From the NCBI RefSeq assembly GCF_009687845.1, contig NZ_BLAD01000035.1, positions 148,708 through 212,707 on the forward strand: a stretch of 64,000 bases of DNA. The letters run 5' to 3'. Both the position numbers and the translations under genes were made by a program. Below, piece by piece: positions 43,815 through 53,425 of the stretch. Under the pieces are notes generated by a model. The model made no database searches. It had not been told where the DNA came from and worked only from the letters and a program-made list of their open reading frames with translations. Within the stretch, counting starts at the first letter, position 1; the number at the start of each line of letters is the position of its first letter. The DNA is from Acrocarpospora corrugata. GTDB taxonomy: Bacteria; Actinomycetota; Actinomycetes; Streptosporangiales; Streptosporangiaceae.

Positions 43815-44477
43815 GTGAAGCGTTTAGCGTTCCAGGTCGCCGTCGGGCTGAGCGTGCTGGCGATCGCGCCCATGACGTGGGCGTGGCTGGTGAGCTCGCC
43901 GTACCGGACGGACGCGGTCACCGACGACTGGGTCGGGCGGGTGCCGGCGGCGCCGGTCGCGCTCGTCCTCGGCGCGGGCGTCACCAACGGCCAGCCGACG
44001 GCGATGCTCCGGAGCAGGCTGGACCTCGCGGGCACGCTCTACGCCCAGGGCAAGATCAAGGCCGTGCTCGTCTCCGGCGACAACCGGATCAAGGAGTACG
44101 ACGAGCCGACCGTGATGCACGACTACCTGATCACCAGAGGCGTGCCCGAGAACAAGATCGTGCTCGACTACGCGGGCTTCGACACCTGGGACTCCTGCGT
44201 CCGGGCCAAGAAGATCTTCGGGGTGAGCGCGGTGACCGTGGTCACCCATAGTTTCCACCTGCCCCGGGCGGTCGCACTGTGCCGGACGGCGGGGCTGGAG
44301 GCGTACGGGGTCGGCGACGACTCCACCCGCGACTTCCGCGGCACCACCTACGTCTACGCGGTCCGCGAATTCCTGGCCGCGGGCAAAGGATTCCTGGATT
44401 CCGTGGTGCTGGGCTCAGACCCGCAGTTCCTCGGCCGTTACGAGACCTCGCTCGATCAGGCGCTCTCGTCCCCCTGA
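43815..44477 (+). CDS. SanA/YdcF-like DUF218 protein
   Basis: A 220-residue protein with one N-terminal membrane helix (LAFQVAVGLSVLAIAPMTWAW) and a DUF218 domain outside it. DUF218 marks are VALVLGAGV, VSGDN, DYLITRGVPENKIVLDYAGFDTWDS and VVTHSFHLPRAVAL. SanA-type proteins act in envelope integrity and vancomycin tolerance in enteric bacteria; the actinomycete role is unknown. GTG 43815 is the start, one base after the exporter stop. It converges with the broken SARP regulator, overlapping it by 22 bases. Confidence 0.86.
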   Translation: MKRLAFQVAVGLSVLAIAPMTWAWLVSSPYRTDAVTDDWVGRVPAAPVALVLGAGVTNGQPTAMLRSRLDLAGTLYAQGKIKAVLVSGDNRIKEYDEPTVMHDYLITRGVPENKIVLDYAGFDTWDSCVRAKKIFGVSAVTVVTHSFHLPRAVALCRTAGLEAYGVGDDSTRDFRGTTYVYAVREFLAAGKGFLDSVVLGSDPQFLGRYETSLDQALSSP

Positions 44478-47400
44478 CCGCTGAGCAGGCGGGTGCGGGG
44501 GGTCGTCAGCGCGGTGAGGCCCAGCCGCTCGTGCGCGGCCAGGGCGCGTTCGGCGTGGTCGCGGGCCAGGTCGCGGTCGCCGAGCACGTCGGCCAGGTCG
44601 GCCAGGATCTGGTGGGTCACGCCCCAGCAGACGACCTGGCTGCCCATCACCACCAGCTCGTCGCCGCGCGGCAGCAGCCGGTCGTACATCACCTGAGGGT
44701 CGGGAACGCCGAGGCGGGCGGCGACCATGCCCCAGCCCGCCGAGACGAAGCCGGTGCTCCAGTCCGACGGCTGCCAGCCCGCCCAGCGGCCGGTCAGCCG
44801 CCGGGCCGCCGCCCCGTCGCCGGCGTCGCCGGCGTCGATGGTGGCCAGCACGGCCATCGGCCGCATCGGCGCGTGCACCGGGTCCTCGGCGGTCGCCGCC
44901 AGGTCGGCGGCCAGCTCCCCGGCCGAGCCGCGAGCCCGGCGGGCGGTGAACAGGGTGGACAGGCGGCAGTCCTCCAGGCCCCACATGGTGGTCCGGCGCA
45001 GCAACTGCCCGTAGTCGTCGGTGAACCGCTCCGACTCCTCCCACTGCCCGGCCATCGCGGCCCGGGTCGACTCGGCCAGCCACACCATGGCCAGCAGGTC
45101 GGGCTGCTGCACCTCGGCGGTCAGCCGGCGGCAGTGTTCGAGCTCGGCGTGCCACTCGGCGACCTCGCCGAGTTCGAGCAGGGCGACCATGCGCATGATC
45201 CGGGCGACCAGTTCGGTCGACCGGGTCAGCCGGGGGAGGGCGAGCATCTCCTCGGCGGCGGCCAGCCGTTCGTGTTCGCCGCCGGGCACCCAGCTGGCGT
45301 TGATGTAGTTGTTCAGCGTTCTGGCCCGGAGCACGGGCTCGCCGGTCCCGCAGGCCATGGCGACCGCCTCGGCGGCGTGGCGGGCGCCTTCGGCGCGGCG
45401 CGGGCGTAGTGCAGTTCGAGGCTGAGCGTGCCCAGCAGCGCGGCCCGCTGGTGGTCGGGGAGCTCGCCCGCCAGCAGATCCTCCAGGACGGCGACCATGT
45501 GGTCGTCGACGGTGCCGTAGAAGCGCCAGTTCCACACCGTCACGCCGCCGAAGACCATCGCGGCCTCGGCCATCGCGGCGCGGTCGCCGATCTTCGCGGC
45601 CAGGTCGATGGCCTGGGCCAGGGTGGTGTGCGCGCCGGTGACGTCGCCGGTCGCCCGGCGGGCCCGGCCCAGGTCGATCAGGAGGGCGCAGCGTTCTGCC
45701 GGTTCGCCCGTGCCGTACGCGGCGGCCGCCTGTTCCCACAGTTCGACGGCCTCGTCGAAGGCCAGCTGGGCGGTGGCCTGGCGGGCGGCCAGGACCGCGT
45801 AGGAGACCGCCCTGGCCGCTCCGCCGACCCGGGCGCGGCCAGGGCGAAATGGTGGGCCAGCACCGGAAGGGGGGCGTCGCCGCCGGTCGATTCCAGCGCC
45901 TCGCCCGCCCGCAGGTGCAGCCGCGCCTTCGCCAGCCGGTCGAGCCCGGCGTACAGGGCGTCGCAGACCAGCACGTGCGAGAAGCGGTAGTCGAAGCCGT
46001 CGGGGTCTCGGCCAGCAGGCCGGTGGCCAAGGCCGGCGCCAGCCGGGCCATCACCTCCTCGGCCGGGGTCGCGGCGGTGGCGGCGAGCACGTCGAGCCGG
46101 ACGTCCCGGCCTAACACGGAGGCGGTCCGCAGCAGCTCCTGGGTGGGCTCCGGCAGCCGGGCCACCCGGCGGAAGATCACGTCGCGGACGGTCTCCGGGA
46201 CCTGGTCGAGCCCCTCGCTGTCCAGCAGGCGCAGGAGTTCGCCCAGGTAGAAGGGGTTCCCGCCGGTCCGCCGGTAGAGGTTCTCGGCCAGCGCGGGGTC
46301 GCCGCCGCCCAGGTAGGCGGCCACGTCGCGGCGGCTGAACGGGGGCAGCCGGAGGCGTTCCGTGCCGGGTTCGCGGGCCAGCGCCGCCAGCGTGTCGGCC
46401 AGCTGCTCAGGCTCACGTCCCGGTTCAGGGCGGAGCGTGGCCAGCACCAGCATCGGCCTGCGGTGCAACTCCCGCGCCGCGTGCCTGAGCAGGCGCAGCG
46501 AGGCGGCGTCGGCCGAGTGCAGGTCGTCCAGGACGACCAGGACCGGCTCGTCGGACAGGGCGCGGAGCACCCGCTCGTGCAGGTCGAACAGGGCCACGTC
46601 GGGGTCGGCGGCCGAGTCGCCCGAGCCGGAGGTGAGCGGCTCGGCCGCGCCGGCCGCCCGCTCGCCCAGCGCGCGCAGGGCCTGCAGCCAGGGCCAGAAC
46701 GCGGGGACGGCGCCGGACTCCACGCAGCGGCCCCACACCACGCGCACCCCGGCGGCGTCGGCGGCGGCCTGCGCCAGGCAGGTCTTGCCGATGCCGGCCT
46801 CTCCGGCGATCAGCACCACCCCGCCCTGGCCGCGCCCGGCCGCGGCGAGCCGGTCGGCGATCAGGCGCAGCTGCGGCTCCCTGGCGATCAGACCGGCGGC
46901 GACCGCCTTCGGCGCGGCGTCCAGGGTCGCCGACTGGTCGAAGACCGCCCGCTCCACCCGGCGCAGTTCGGGGCCGGGCTCCAGGCCCAGGTCCTCGGCC
47001 AGGCGGGCGCGCACCCGGCGCAGCGCGGCCAGCGCGTCGGCCTGCCGCCCGGCCCGGTACAGCGCCTGCACCAGCAGGCCCCACAGCCGTTCCCGGTACG
47101 GGTACGCCTCCACCAGGTGCTCCAGATCCGCGATCGAGCCGGTGTCGCCGAGCGCCAGCCGGGCCTCGAACCGGTCCTCGGTCACGGCGGCGTGCAGCTC
47201 GGTCAGCCGGGCGATCACCGGCTGCGCGAAGCCGTACCCGGAGAATTCGGTCAGGGGCTGGCCGCGCCAGGTGGTCAGGGCGCGGTCCAGCGCCTGCAAC
47301 GCCGGGCCGTACGCCTGCCGGGACAGCGCCTGGCGGCCCTGGTCGGCCTCGGTGGCGAAGCGGAACAGGTCGACCTGGGCCGGGTCGACGGCCAGGAGGT

Positions 47401-47687
47401 AGCCGGGTTCGCGGGTCAGCAGGATCGCCGCCGGGGTGCGCGGCGGGCGGCCAGGTTCCAGGGCGCGGCGCAGGTGCGAGATGTACGCCTGGAGCGTTCC
47501 GGTCGCGCTGGCCGGGACCAGGTCACCCAGAGCTCGTCGACCAGCCGGTCCGTGGACACGATCCGCCCGGGTTCCAGCGCCAGCAGGGCCAGCACCATGC
47601 GCTGCATGCGGGGGCCCAGGTCGAGGCGGACGCCGTCTGCCGATTCCACCTCGAATGGGCCGAAAGGCGGAAGGCCAGCGGATTCAT
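44456..47687 (-). pseudogene. AfsR/SARP-family ATPase regulator, broken by five -1 frameshifts
   Basis: Joining frames gives a protein of about 1080 residues: OmpR-type winged helix (FEVESADGVRLDLG, RLVDELW), BTAD domain (DLFRFATEADQG to LEPGPELRRVE), AAA/STAND ATPase (Walker A GEAGIGKT, Walker B VLVVLDDLHSAD) and a TPR-like C-terminal region. The reading frame drops one base at about 47663, 47527, 46004, 45818 and 45400; each shift is the same sign and each frame is otherwise open. The presumed start is ATG 47687. It is divergent from the FAD oxidoreductase, its likely target. Either a decaying gene or assembly errors; all five being single-base losses fits either. Confidence 0.75.
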
Positions 47688-47815
47688 AGCCAAAGCGTAC
47701 GGCTGCTCGCGATCGGCTTGGAAGTGGCTTGGACAACGTCCAAGTCGCCTACATGAACCCTACAAACCGCCCGACGCACCCTGAAGTCATTCCAAAGACA
47801 TTTCAGGGGAGAACC

Positions 47816-49180
47816 ATGAACGACTTCAGCGCCCTCCGGTCCGAGCTGCGCCGCGTCGTGCGCGGACAGGTCATCGTCAGCGGCGACGCCGGCTTCGACG
47901 CCGCCAGAACGCCCTGGGACGCGGCCGTACAGCAGCGGGTCCGCGCCGTGGTCGAGGTGGCCGACGCCGCCGACGTGGCCGCGCTGGTGAGCTACGCCCG
48001 CAAGGCCGGGATCGGCCTGGCCACCCAGCCGCTGGGCCACGCCCCGGCCTCCTTCGACGACGCCATCCTGGTCCGCACCAAGCGGCTGAACGGCATCGAC
48101 ATCGATCCACATCGGCGAATAGCCCGGGTCGAGGCGGGCGCGCTCTGGGGCGACGTCCTGGCCGCGGCGGGCAAGCACGGCCTGACCGGCCTGGCCGGCA
48201 GCACGACCTACGTCAGCACGACCGGCTTCACCCTCGGCGGCGGCCTCAGCTGGTTCGGCCGCAAGCACGGGTTCGCCGCCAACAACGTGCGCGCGTTCGA
48301 CGTGGTCGACTCCGACGGCACCCCGCAGCGGGTCACCGCGGACTCCGACCCCGACCTGTTCTGGGCGCTGCGCGGCGGTGGCGGTGACTTCGCCCTGGTC
48401 ACGGCGCTGGAGTTCGACCTGCACCCGGCCCCGGAACTCTACGGCGGGCGCATCCTGTGGCCGGCCGCCCGCGCCACCGAGGTGATGGCCGCCTTCCGCG
48501 AGGTCACCGCGACCGCGCCGGAGGAGCTGAGCACCTGGTTCTCGCTGATGCAGTTCCCGCCGTTCCCCGAGCTGCCCGAGCCGCTGCGCGGCCTGTCCGC
48601 GGTCGCCATCGACGTCACCTACCTGGGCGGCACCGCCGAGGCCGCCGGACTGCTGGCCGCCTTCGACCGCATCCCCGGCGTGATCATGGACACGCGTGGC
48701 CAGATGGACATCGCCGACCTGGGTGACATCTGCGCCGAACCCACCGAGCCCACCACGGCGCTGCTGCACACCGAGCTGTTCGCCCGCTTCGACGAGGAGA
48801 CCGCGTCGGCCCTGCTCGCGGCGGCCGGTCCCGGCACCGTCGCCCCGCTGGCGGTCCTCCAGGTCCGGCACCTGGGTGGCGCGCTCAGCCGCCCGGCCGA
48901 GACGCACGGCGCGTGCGGCCACCTCACCGAGCCTTACCTGCTGTTCATGCTGGGGGTGCTGCCCTTCCCCGAACTGGAGGGCCCGATCCTGGAGCGGCAG
49001 CGGTCCGTCGCCCGCGCCGTCTCATCGTCCCTCAGCGGCCGTAAGCCTTTCACGCTGCTCAGCCACGGCGTCCCCGCCGACGCCGCCTTCCCCGTGGAGA
49101 CCCTCGACCGGCTTCGCGCCATCAAGCGGAGCCGCGACCCCGAGGGCGTCTTCCGTAGCAACCACCCGGTGCTGGGCTGA
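47816..49180 (+). CDS. FAD-binding (PCMH/BBE-type) oxidoreductase
   Basis: A 454-residue oxygen-dependent FAD oxidoreductase. The PCMH FAD-binding domain spans about residues 30-215 (AAVQQRVRAVVEVADAADVAALVSYARKAG, LATQPLGHAP, RIARVEAGALWGDVLAAA, GFTLGGGLSWFGRKHG, RGGGGDFALVTALEF). The C-terminal end, RDPEGVFRSNHPV, is the BBE-like tail. The covalent His/Cys positions are not typical of bicovalent members: a single His is in LGHAP. ATG 47816 has GGGGAGA upstream. Divergent from the SARP-type regulator, so it was probably its activated target. Confidence 0.88.
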   Translation: MNDFSALRSELRRVVRGQVIVSGDAGFDAARTPWDAAVQQRVRAVVEVADAADVAALVSYARKAGIGLATQPLGHAPASFDDAILVRTKRLNGIDIDPHRRIARVEAGALWGDVLAAAGKHGLTGLAGSTTYVSTTGFTLGGGLSWFGRKHGFAANNVRAFDVVDSDGTPQRVTADSDPDLFWALRGGGGDFALVTALEFDLHPAPELYGGRILWPAARATEVMAAFREVTATAPEELSTWFSLMQFPPFPELPEPLRGLSAVAIDVTYLGGTAEAAGLLAAFDRIPGVIMDTRGQMDIADLGDICAEPTEPTTALLHTELFARFDEETASALLAAAGPGTVAPLAVLQVRHLGGALSRPAETHGACGHLTEPYLLFMLGVLPFPELEGPILERQRSVARAVSSSLSGRKPFTLLSHGVPADAAFPVETLDRLRAIKRSRDPEGVFRSNHPVLG

Positions 49181-49195
49181 CCCCGGACCCCGCAA

Positions 49196-49224
49196 GGGCG
49201 GGCAGGGTTCTCCCCTGTCCGCCC
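49196..49224. terminator. Hairpin terminator between convergent genes
   Basis: GGGCGGGCAGGG pairs with CCCTGTCCGCCC with one mismatch around a short loop, 15 bases after the oxidoreductase stop and before the end of the DUF5999 gene. Confidence 0.68.
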
Positions 49225-49240
49225 GCTAGATCCCTGCGGA

Positions 49241-49429
49241 TCAGGCGGCCACCAGGCCGCGGTGCGGCGTCATCACGGTACGGTCGGGCATCAGCAGTCC
49301 GGTGTCGTCGAACAGGATGACTCCGTTGCACAGCAGGCTCCAGCCCTGTTCGGGGTGGGCGGCGGTGACATGCGCGGAGGCGCGGTCGGATGCGTACGGT
49401 GACGGGCAGTGAGGCTTGTGGTTACACAT
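49241..49429 (-). CDS. DUF5999 family protein (62 residues)
   Basis: A small conserved actinobacterial protein. The family pattern is present: CNHKPHCPSP with paired Cys at the N-terminus, VTAAHPEQGWSLLCNGVILFDDTG in the middle and a PHR end. AGAAGGA lies nine bases upstream of ATG 49429. Function unknown; three Cys suggest possible metal binding. It follows no operon partner. Confidence 0.88.
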   Translation of the reverse strand: MCNHKPHCPSPYASDRASAHVTAAHPEQGWSLLCNGVILFDDTGLLMPDRTVMTPHRGLVAA

Positions 49430-50011
49430 GGTCTTGGTCCTTCTCGGGTGTTGCGCTCCAGGGTGGTGATCAGTAGGGCAACGTGCGGCCCGATGGCGTG
49501 CGGAGGTCGGGAGTCGCGAGCCAGCTCGGCCTCTTCGGCCGGGGCCGGACCCGGATCTGTCCCATCCTCATCACGTCCTTTTCGGTGTTATTAGATCTTG
49601 TGGGACCGGACGTCCTCTTTAGATACTCTCAGTCCCCACCGACAATTTCGTCGTATTTTTGCGGGTTCTGGGCTGGTGTCCGGCCTCGCATGCTCAGCGT
49701 GCGCCGCGGCGCTGACAGTTCGCTTTCATCGCGCTTTCCATCCCCTTACCGGGGGTGGCGGGTGTGTTCACCGCCCTCGCGCGGTGCAGCGCGGCTCTCG
49801 GCCTGCGGCTGCTACCAGATTGAGTTGTCTACCTCTACTTGAACGGCATAGGGCTTGTCCGTAATCCCGCTGCTGGGGGTCAGGGCCCGGTCATTTAGGT
49901 AAAGGATCCTGCGCTTTGACGCAATGTCAGTCTATCTACTGGCAAGGGTTATAGAACCCCTTTTACCTGGCATTCTTTAAGATCTACCCTTTGAGCCGAC
50001 ATGATGGGCGC
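49430..50011. other. Intergenic region, no gene supported
   Basis: A 580-base gap. Composition falls in GC near 49580-49680 and 49900-49990, where long non-coding stretches and probable promoters lie. A short stem GGGTT-ATAG-AACCC followed by CTTTT occurs at 49948-49964 and may be a weak terminator. No coding frame with normal third-position GC is seen. The start region of the RidA gene is at its right end. Confidence 0.5.
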
Positions 50012-50416
50012 ATGACCGCCTTCGAACTGATCACGCCGGGCACGCTGCCCCCGGCCAACGGCTACAGCCACGTGGCCGAAATAGCCCCTGGGAGCCGCAT
50101 TATCTGGACGTCCGGGCAGGTCCCGATCTCGGCTGAGGGGGTGTTCGCCCCGGCCGGGGACTGGGCGGCGCAGACGCGTCAAGTCATGGTCAACGTGGGC
50201 GCCGCGCTCGAAGCGGGCGGCGCCGGCTGGCAGGACGTGTTCAAGCTGACCATTTACGTGGTGGACACCGCCGCGCTGCCCGTCGTCCGCGCGGTACGCG
50301 ACGAATTCATCGACGTATCCCGGCCTCCGACGAGTTCCCTGGTGCGGGTGGCGGGGCTGTTCCACCCCGACATCCTGATCGAGATCGAGGCCGTCGCCGC
50401 CGTACCGGCCGGGTAA
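50012..50416 (+). CDS. RidA/YjgF-family reactive imine deaminase
   Basis: A 134-residue RidA-family protein that clears reactive enamine/imine intermediates. Conserved features include YSHVAEIAPGSRIIWTSGQVP, a central QTRQVMVNVGAALEAGGAGWQDVFKLTIYVVD, and RPPTSSLVRVAGLFHPDILIEIEAVA with the key Arg. ATG 50012 is preferred over TTG 49991. A strong terminator follows 7 bases after the stop, so it is monocistronic. Confidence 0.92.
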   Translation: MTAFELITPGTLPPANGYSHVAEIAPGSRIIWTSGQVPISAEGVFAPAGDWAAQTRQVMVNVGAALEAGGAGWQDVFKLTIYVVDTAALPVVRAVRDEFIDVSRPPTSSLVRVAGLFHPDILIEIEAVAAVPAG

Positions 50417-50422
50417 AAAGAT

Positions 50423-50450
50423 CTCCCCCCGGCCGTCAGGCCGGGGGGAG
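50423..50450. terminator. Strong GC hairpin terminator after ridA-like gene
   Basis: CTCCCCCCGGCC and GGCCGGGGGGAG pair perfectly (12 bp) around the loop GTCA, between two convergent genes. Confidence 0.85.
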
Positions 50451-50462
50451 GTCAAGGACGGG

Positions 50463-51179
50463 CTAGGTGCAGATGACCCCGTTGACCCGGAACAGGCCGG
50501 GGACGGGGTTGGCGTTGGTGTGCGAACCGTAGAAGCCGATGCCCTGGACGGAGCCGCCAGGGGGGATGCTCCCGTTCCAGGACGCGTTGCGGGCGGTCAC
50601 GTTCGAGCCGGTCTGGGTCCAGGTGGCGTTGAAGCCGTTGGTCACCCGCTGCCCGGGGTCGGGGAAGGCGAAGGTGAGGGTCCACGAGTTGATCGCGATG
50701 GTCCCCACGTTGAAGATCTTGATCTGGCTGAAGAAGCCGGTGCTGTTGAAGGTGCTGGTGGTGTACTCCACCCGGCAGGCGGGCGGCACCGGGAAGCCGG
50801 GCCTGGCCACCACGGAGACCGGGTCGGAGATCACGCTCAGGTTGCCCGCCGCGTCCTTGGCCTGCACCCGATAGATGTAGACCTGGCCCGTGACCAGGCC
50901 GGGTTCGGTGAAGAACGGGAACGTGCTCGCGGGCCTGGTGCCCACTTTGACGAGACCGGCCGGGGTCTGCCGGAAGATGTCGTACCCGATGACGCCGACG
51001 TCGTCGGTGGACGGGTTCCAGCAGAAGGCCGTGCCGGGGAAGTCGGCGACGCAGTTGTCCCGCAGGCCGGTCGGTTTCGATGGCGGGGAGGTGTCCACAA
51101 CGGCCAGGGCCGAGGGGCTGAGCGCGAGCGCGAGCACGGTCAGCACCGCGCCGGCCAGCACCCGCAGGGCGAGTCTCAT
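50463..51179 (-). CDS. Secreted FnIII-CBM2 protein (no catalytic domain)
   Basis: A 238-residue secreted protein. Signal peptide 1-27 (LALRVLAGAVLTVLALALSP ending ALA). A fibronectin type III domain covers about 30-130 (PSKPTGLRDN, VGVIGYDIFR, YIYRVQAKDAAGN). The C-terminal ~105 residues match CBM2: a first Cys in ACRVEYTT, FSQIKIFNVGTIAINSWTLTFAFP, NATWTQTGSNVTARN, IPPGGSVQGIGFYGSH, and a last Cys near the end for the disulfide. It lacks any glycosidase domain, so it may be a stand-alone binding protein or part of a complex. Confidence 0.88.
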   Translation of the reverse strand: MRLALRVLAGAVLTVLALALSPSALAVVDTSPPSKPTGLRDNCVADFPGTAFCWNPSTDDVGVIGYDIFRQTPAGLVKVGTRPASTFPFFTEPGLVTGQVYIYRVQAKDAAGNLSVISDPVSVVARPGFPVPPACRVEYTTSTFNSTGFFSQIKIFNVGTIAINSWTLTFAFPDPGQRVTNGFNATWTQTGSNVTARNASWNGSIPPGGSVQGIGFYGSHTNANPVPGLFRVNGVICT

Positions 51180-51345
51180 GGTGTTCCCTTCTCAGGTCGG
51201 AAAAGCCGTCCCCGTATCCGCATGGATCGTCCAGCGCGCCCCGGGGGCGGTCAAAGGCTCCCCCTCGGTACGGCGATTCGCGCAGCTCAGCGGGGAGAAC
51301 GGCTGAACATTTCAAGGAGGAGATCACGACTCAGGAGGTGGGCTG

Positions 51346-51693
51346 ATGGCCCAGTACGCCGTGCTCGTCTTCGAACCGCACGGCGGTTCGGCCGATCCCG
51401 GGCCGGAGGTCATCCAGGCCTACGAGGACCTGCCTGAGCGCATCGCGGCGCAGGGCGGCCGGATCGTCGCCGGGCTGGCGATGAAACCGGTCGACCACGC
51501 CACCACCATCCGCGGCGGGGAGATCGTGCGGGGCCCGTTCGCCGAGGGCGGCGCGACGTCGCTGGCGGCTGTGTTCGTGGTCGAGGCCAATGATCTGGCG
51601 CACGCGGTGGCGCTGGCCAAACTGACCCCGGTCACGCGCGGCGGCGTCGAGGTACGCCCGCTGCTCGCTTTCGAGATCATCCAGTCGGGCTGA
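51346..51693 (+). CDS. YCII-family protein
   Basis: A 115-residue YCII-like protein. The fold pattern is AQYAVLVFEP at the start, a central GGEIVRGPFAEGG (DGPF-like loop) and SLAAVFVVEANDLAHAVALAKLTPVTRGGVEVRPL. Family function is not settled; some act as decarboxylating or dehydrochlorinating enzymes. AGGAGG precedes ATG 51346. It lies 39 bases before the molybdopterin oxidoreductase gene and may be cotranscribed. Confidence 0.88.
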   Translation: MAQYAVLVFEPHGGSADPGPEVIQAYEDLPERIAAQGGRIVAGLAMKPVDHATTIRGGEIVRGPFAEGGATSLAAVFVVEANDLAHAVALAKLTPVTRGGVEVRPLLAFEIIQSG

Positions 51694-51732
51694 GCGGGGG
51701 GTCCGCGGCTATCGTGGGCTTTGGGAGGAATC

Positions 51733-52332
51733 ATGGCAATCGTTTCGCGTGGCTTCTTTGGGCGGCGGGGGGAAGGTGACGTCAAACTCCCGCCGGGGCA
51801 GTACCTGACGCACGATTTCCCGGTGCTGTCGGCGGGGCCGACGCCCCGGATCGGGCTCGATCGGTGGGAGTTCACGATCGACACCGAACTGGGGGAGACG
51901 CATCGGTGGTCCTGGGCGGATCTGATGGCGCTGCCGTCCGAGACGCCCACGCTGGACCTGCACTGTGTGACGAAGTGGTCGAAACTCGGCACGGGCTGGC
52001 AGGGGGTGTCGCTGGACGTGCTGATGGAGGACGTCGAGACGGCCGCCGAGTACGCGCTGGCCTATTCCTACGGCGGGTACACCACGAACCTGCCGCTGGA
52101 GGACCTGCTCGACGGGAAGGCGTGGGTCGCCTACAAATACGACGGCGACGACCTAACTCCGCCCCACGGCGGGCCCGCGCGGCTGCTGGTGCCGCACCTG
52201 TATCTGTGGAAATCGGCGAAATGGGTGCGCGGCATCCGGCTGATGAACGAGGACTGGCCGGGGTTCTGGGAGACCGCCGGCTATCACAACTACGGGGACC
52301 CGTGGCTCGAGCAGCGCTATCAGGGCGACTGA
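51733..52332 (+). CDS. Molybdopterin-dependent oxidoreductase (MsrP/sulfite-oxidase-like, soluble)
   Basis: A 199-residue Mo-cofactor domain protein. The sulfite-oxidase fold is shown by FTIDTELGETHRWSWADLMALPS, the Mo-binding Cys in DLHCVTKWS, GWQGVSLDVLMEDV and the C-terminal KSAKWVRGIRLMNEDWPGFWE. No Tat signal is present, unlike MsrP. GGGAGGA lies just upstream of ATG 51733. It overlaps the flavin reductase gene by one base (TGATG), so the two very probably form an electron-transfer pair. Confidence 0.9.
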   Translation: MAIVSRGFFGRRGEGDVKLPPGQYLTHDFPVLSAGPTPRIGLDRWEFTIDTELGETHRWSWADLMALPSETPTLDLHCVTKWSKLGTGWQGVSLDVLMEDVETAAEYALAYSYGGYTTNLPLEDLLDGKAWVAYKYDGDDLTPPHGGPARLLVPHLYLWKSAKWVRGIRLMNEDWPGFWETAGYHNYGDPWLEQRYQGD

Positions 52333-53045
52333 TGCGGCGGCTGCCGTGGCGTGTGGCCGAACTGGTCGAAGTCCGTCATGAGACGACCACCGCGCGCACG
52401 CTCGTCTTCGAGGTCCCCGGCTGGCCCGGTCATCTGGCCGGGCAGCACGTGGACGTGCGGCTGACCGCGCCGGACGGGTACAGCACCCAGCGCAGCTACT
52501 CGGTGGCCGCGCCCGAGCAGGGGGAGCGGGTCGAGCTGACCGTGGAGCTCGTCCGGGACGGGGAGGTCTCGCCGTACCTGACCGAGATCCTGGAGATCGG
52601 CGATCAGGTGGAGATCCGCGGGCCGGTCGGCGGGTGGTTCGTGTGGCGTCCGGAGCGGGTGGCGCCGGTGCTGCTGGTGGCGGGCGGCTCGGGGATGGTG
52701 CCGCTGATGGCCATGATCCGCGCTCGCCGCGAGGCGGGCAGTTCCGCGCCGTTCCGGTTGATCTATTCGGTACGGGAACCTGATCAGCGCTTCTACCTGG
52801 ACGAACTGGCCAGCCCGGATCCCGGATTGGACGTCGCGTACATCTTCACCAGGAAGACGCCCGACGGCTGGGCGCGGCCTCCGGGGCGGATCATGCCACC
52901 CGACCTGGCCGGCGCGTCCACGGACATCGACAGTTTCGTCTGCGGCCCGACCGGGTTCGTGGAGGCCGCCGCCGATCAGCTGATCGCGCTCGGCCACGCC
53001 GCGGAACGCATCAGAACCGAACGTTTCGGACCTACGGGAGGGTGA
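52332..53045 (+). CDS. Ferredoxin-NADP reductase-like FAD/NAD(P) oxidoreductase
   Basis: A 237-residue flavin reductase. The FAD site is RSYSVAAP, the NAD(P) phosphate loop LLVAGGSGMVPLMAM, and the C-terminal CGPTGFVEAAADQL. A plant-type 2Fe-2S domain is absent. It should pass electrons from NAD(P)H to the upstream molybdopterin protein. It is followed after 1 base by the DUF6510 gene. Confidence 0.9.
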   Translation: MRRLPWRVAELVEVRHETTTARTLVFEVPGWPGHLAGQHVDVRLTAPDGYSTQRSYSVAAPEQGERVELTVELVRDGEVSPYLTEILEIGDQVEIRGPVGGWFVWRPERVAPVLLVAGGSGMVPLMAMIRARREAGSSAPFRLIYSVREPDQRFYLDELASPDPGLDVAYIFTRKTPDGWARPPGRIMPPDLAGASTDIDSFVCGPTGFVEAAADQLIALGHAAERIRTERFGPTGG

Positions 53046-53046
53046 C

Positions 53047-53328
53047 ATGTCCATCGACTATCTGGACGGTAACGCGCTGGCGGGGCCGCTCGGCGAGCTG
53101 TTCGCGGTCGATCTGACCGTGGCGGTCGGCACTTGTGCGGGGTGCGGTAACTCCGGGCCGGTCGCGGGCCTGCGGGTGTACGGCCCGGCGCCCGGTCTGG
53201 TCGGGCGCTGTGCCGGCTGTGAGGAGGTCATGGTGCGGCTGGTCAGAACCCCGGACGCGGTCTGGCTCGACCTGCGCGGCACCCTCTCGTTGCGGATCCC
53301 GATGCCGGACGACCAGCAGGGCGGCTGA
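53047..53328 (+). CDS. DUF6510 zinc-ribbon-like protein
   Basis: A 93-residue protein. It has two Cys pairs, TCAGCGN and RCAGCEE, 32 residues apart, forming a probable zinc or iron ribbon. The DUF6510 pattern begins with YLDGNALAGPLGELFAVD. It is the third gene of the molybdopterin-oxidoreductase operon, a recurrent position for this family, so a role in that redox system is inferred. Confidence 0.87.
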   Translation: MSIDYLDGNALAGPLGELFAVDLTVAVGTCAGCGNSGPVAGLRVYGPAPGLVGRCAGCEEVMVRLVRTPDAVWLDLRGTLSLRIPMPDDQQGG

Positions 53329-53425
53329 TCCACTGCCTCTTTGCGGCAAGTGGCTCTGTCGGGGTTCCTGCCGGGCGGGTTCGATGGTGGGGCGTCCCGG
53401 CCTCGAACCCCACAGGAGCCGTTCC

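Noticed and set aside
42263-44035. Minus-strand ORF of 590 codons opposite the MFS exporter
   Set aside because: Composition is Arg/Gln/Pro/Gly-rich, with no domain; it is a shadow of the exporter frame.
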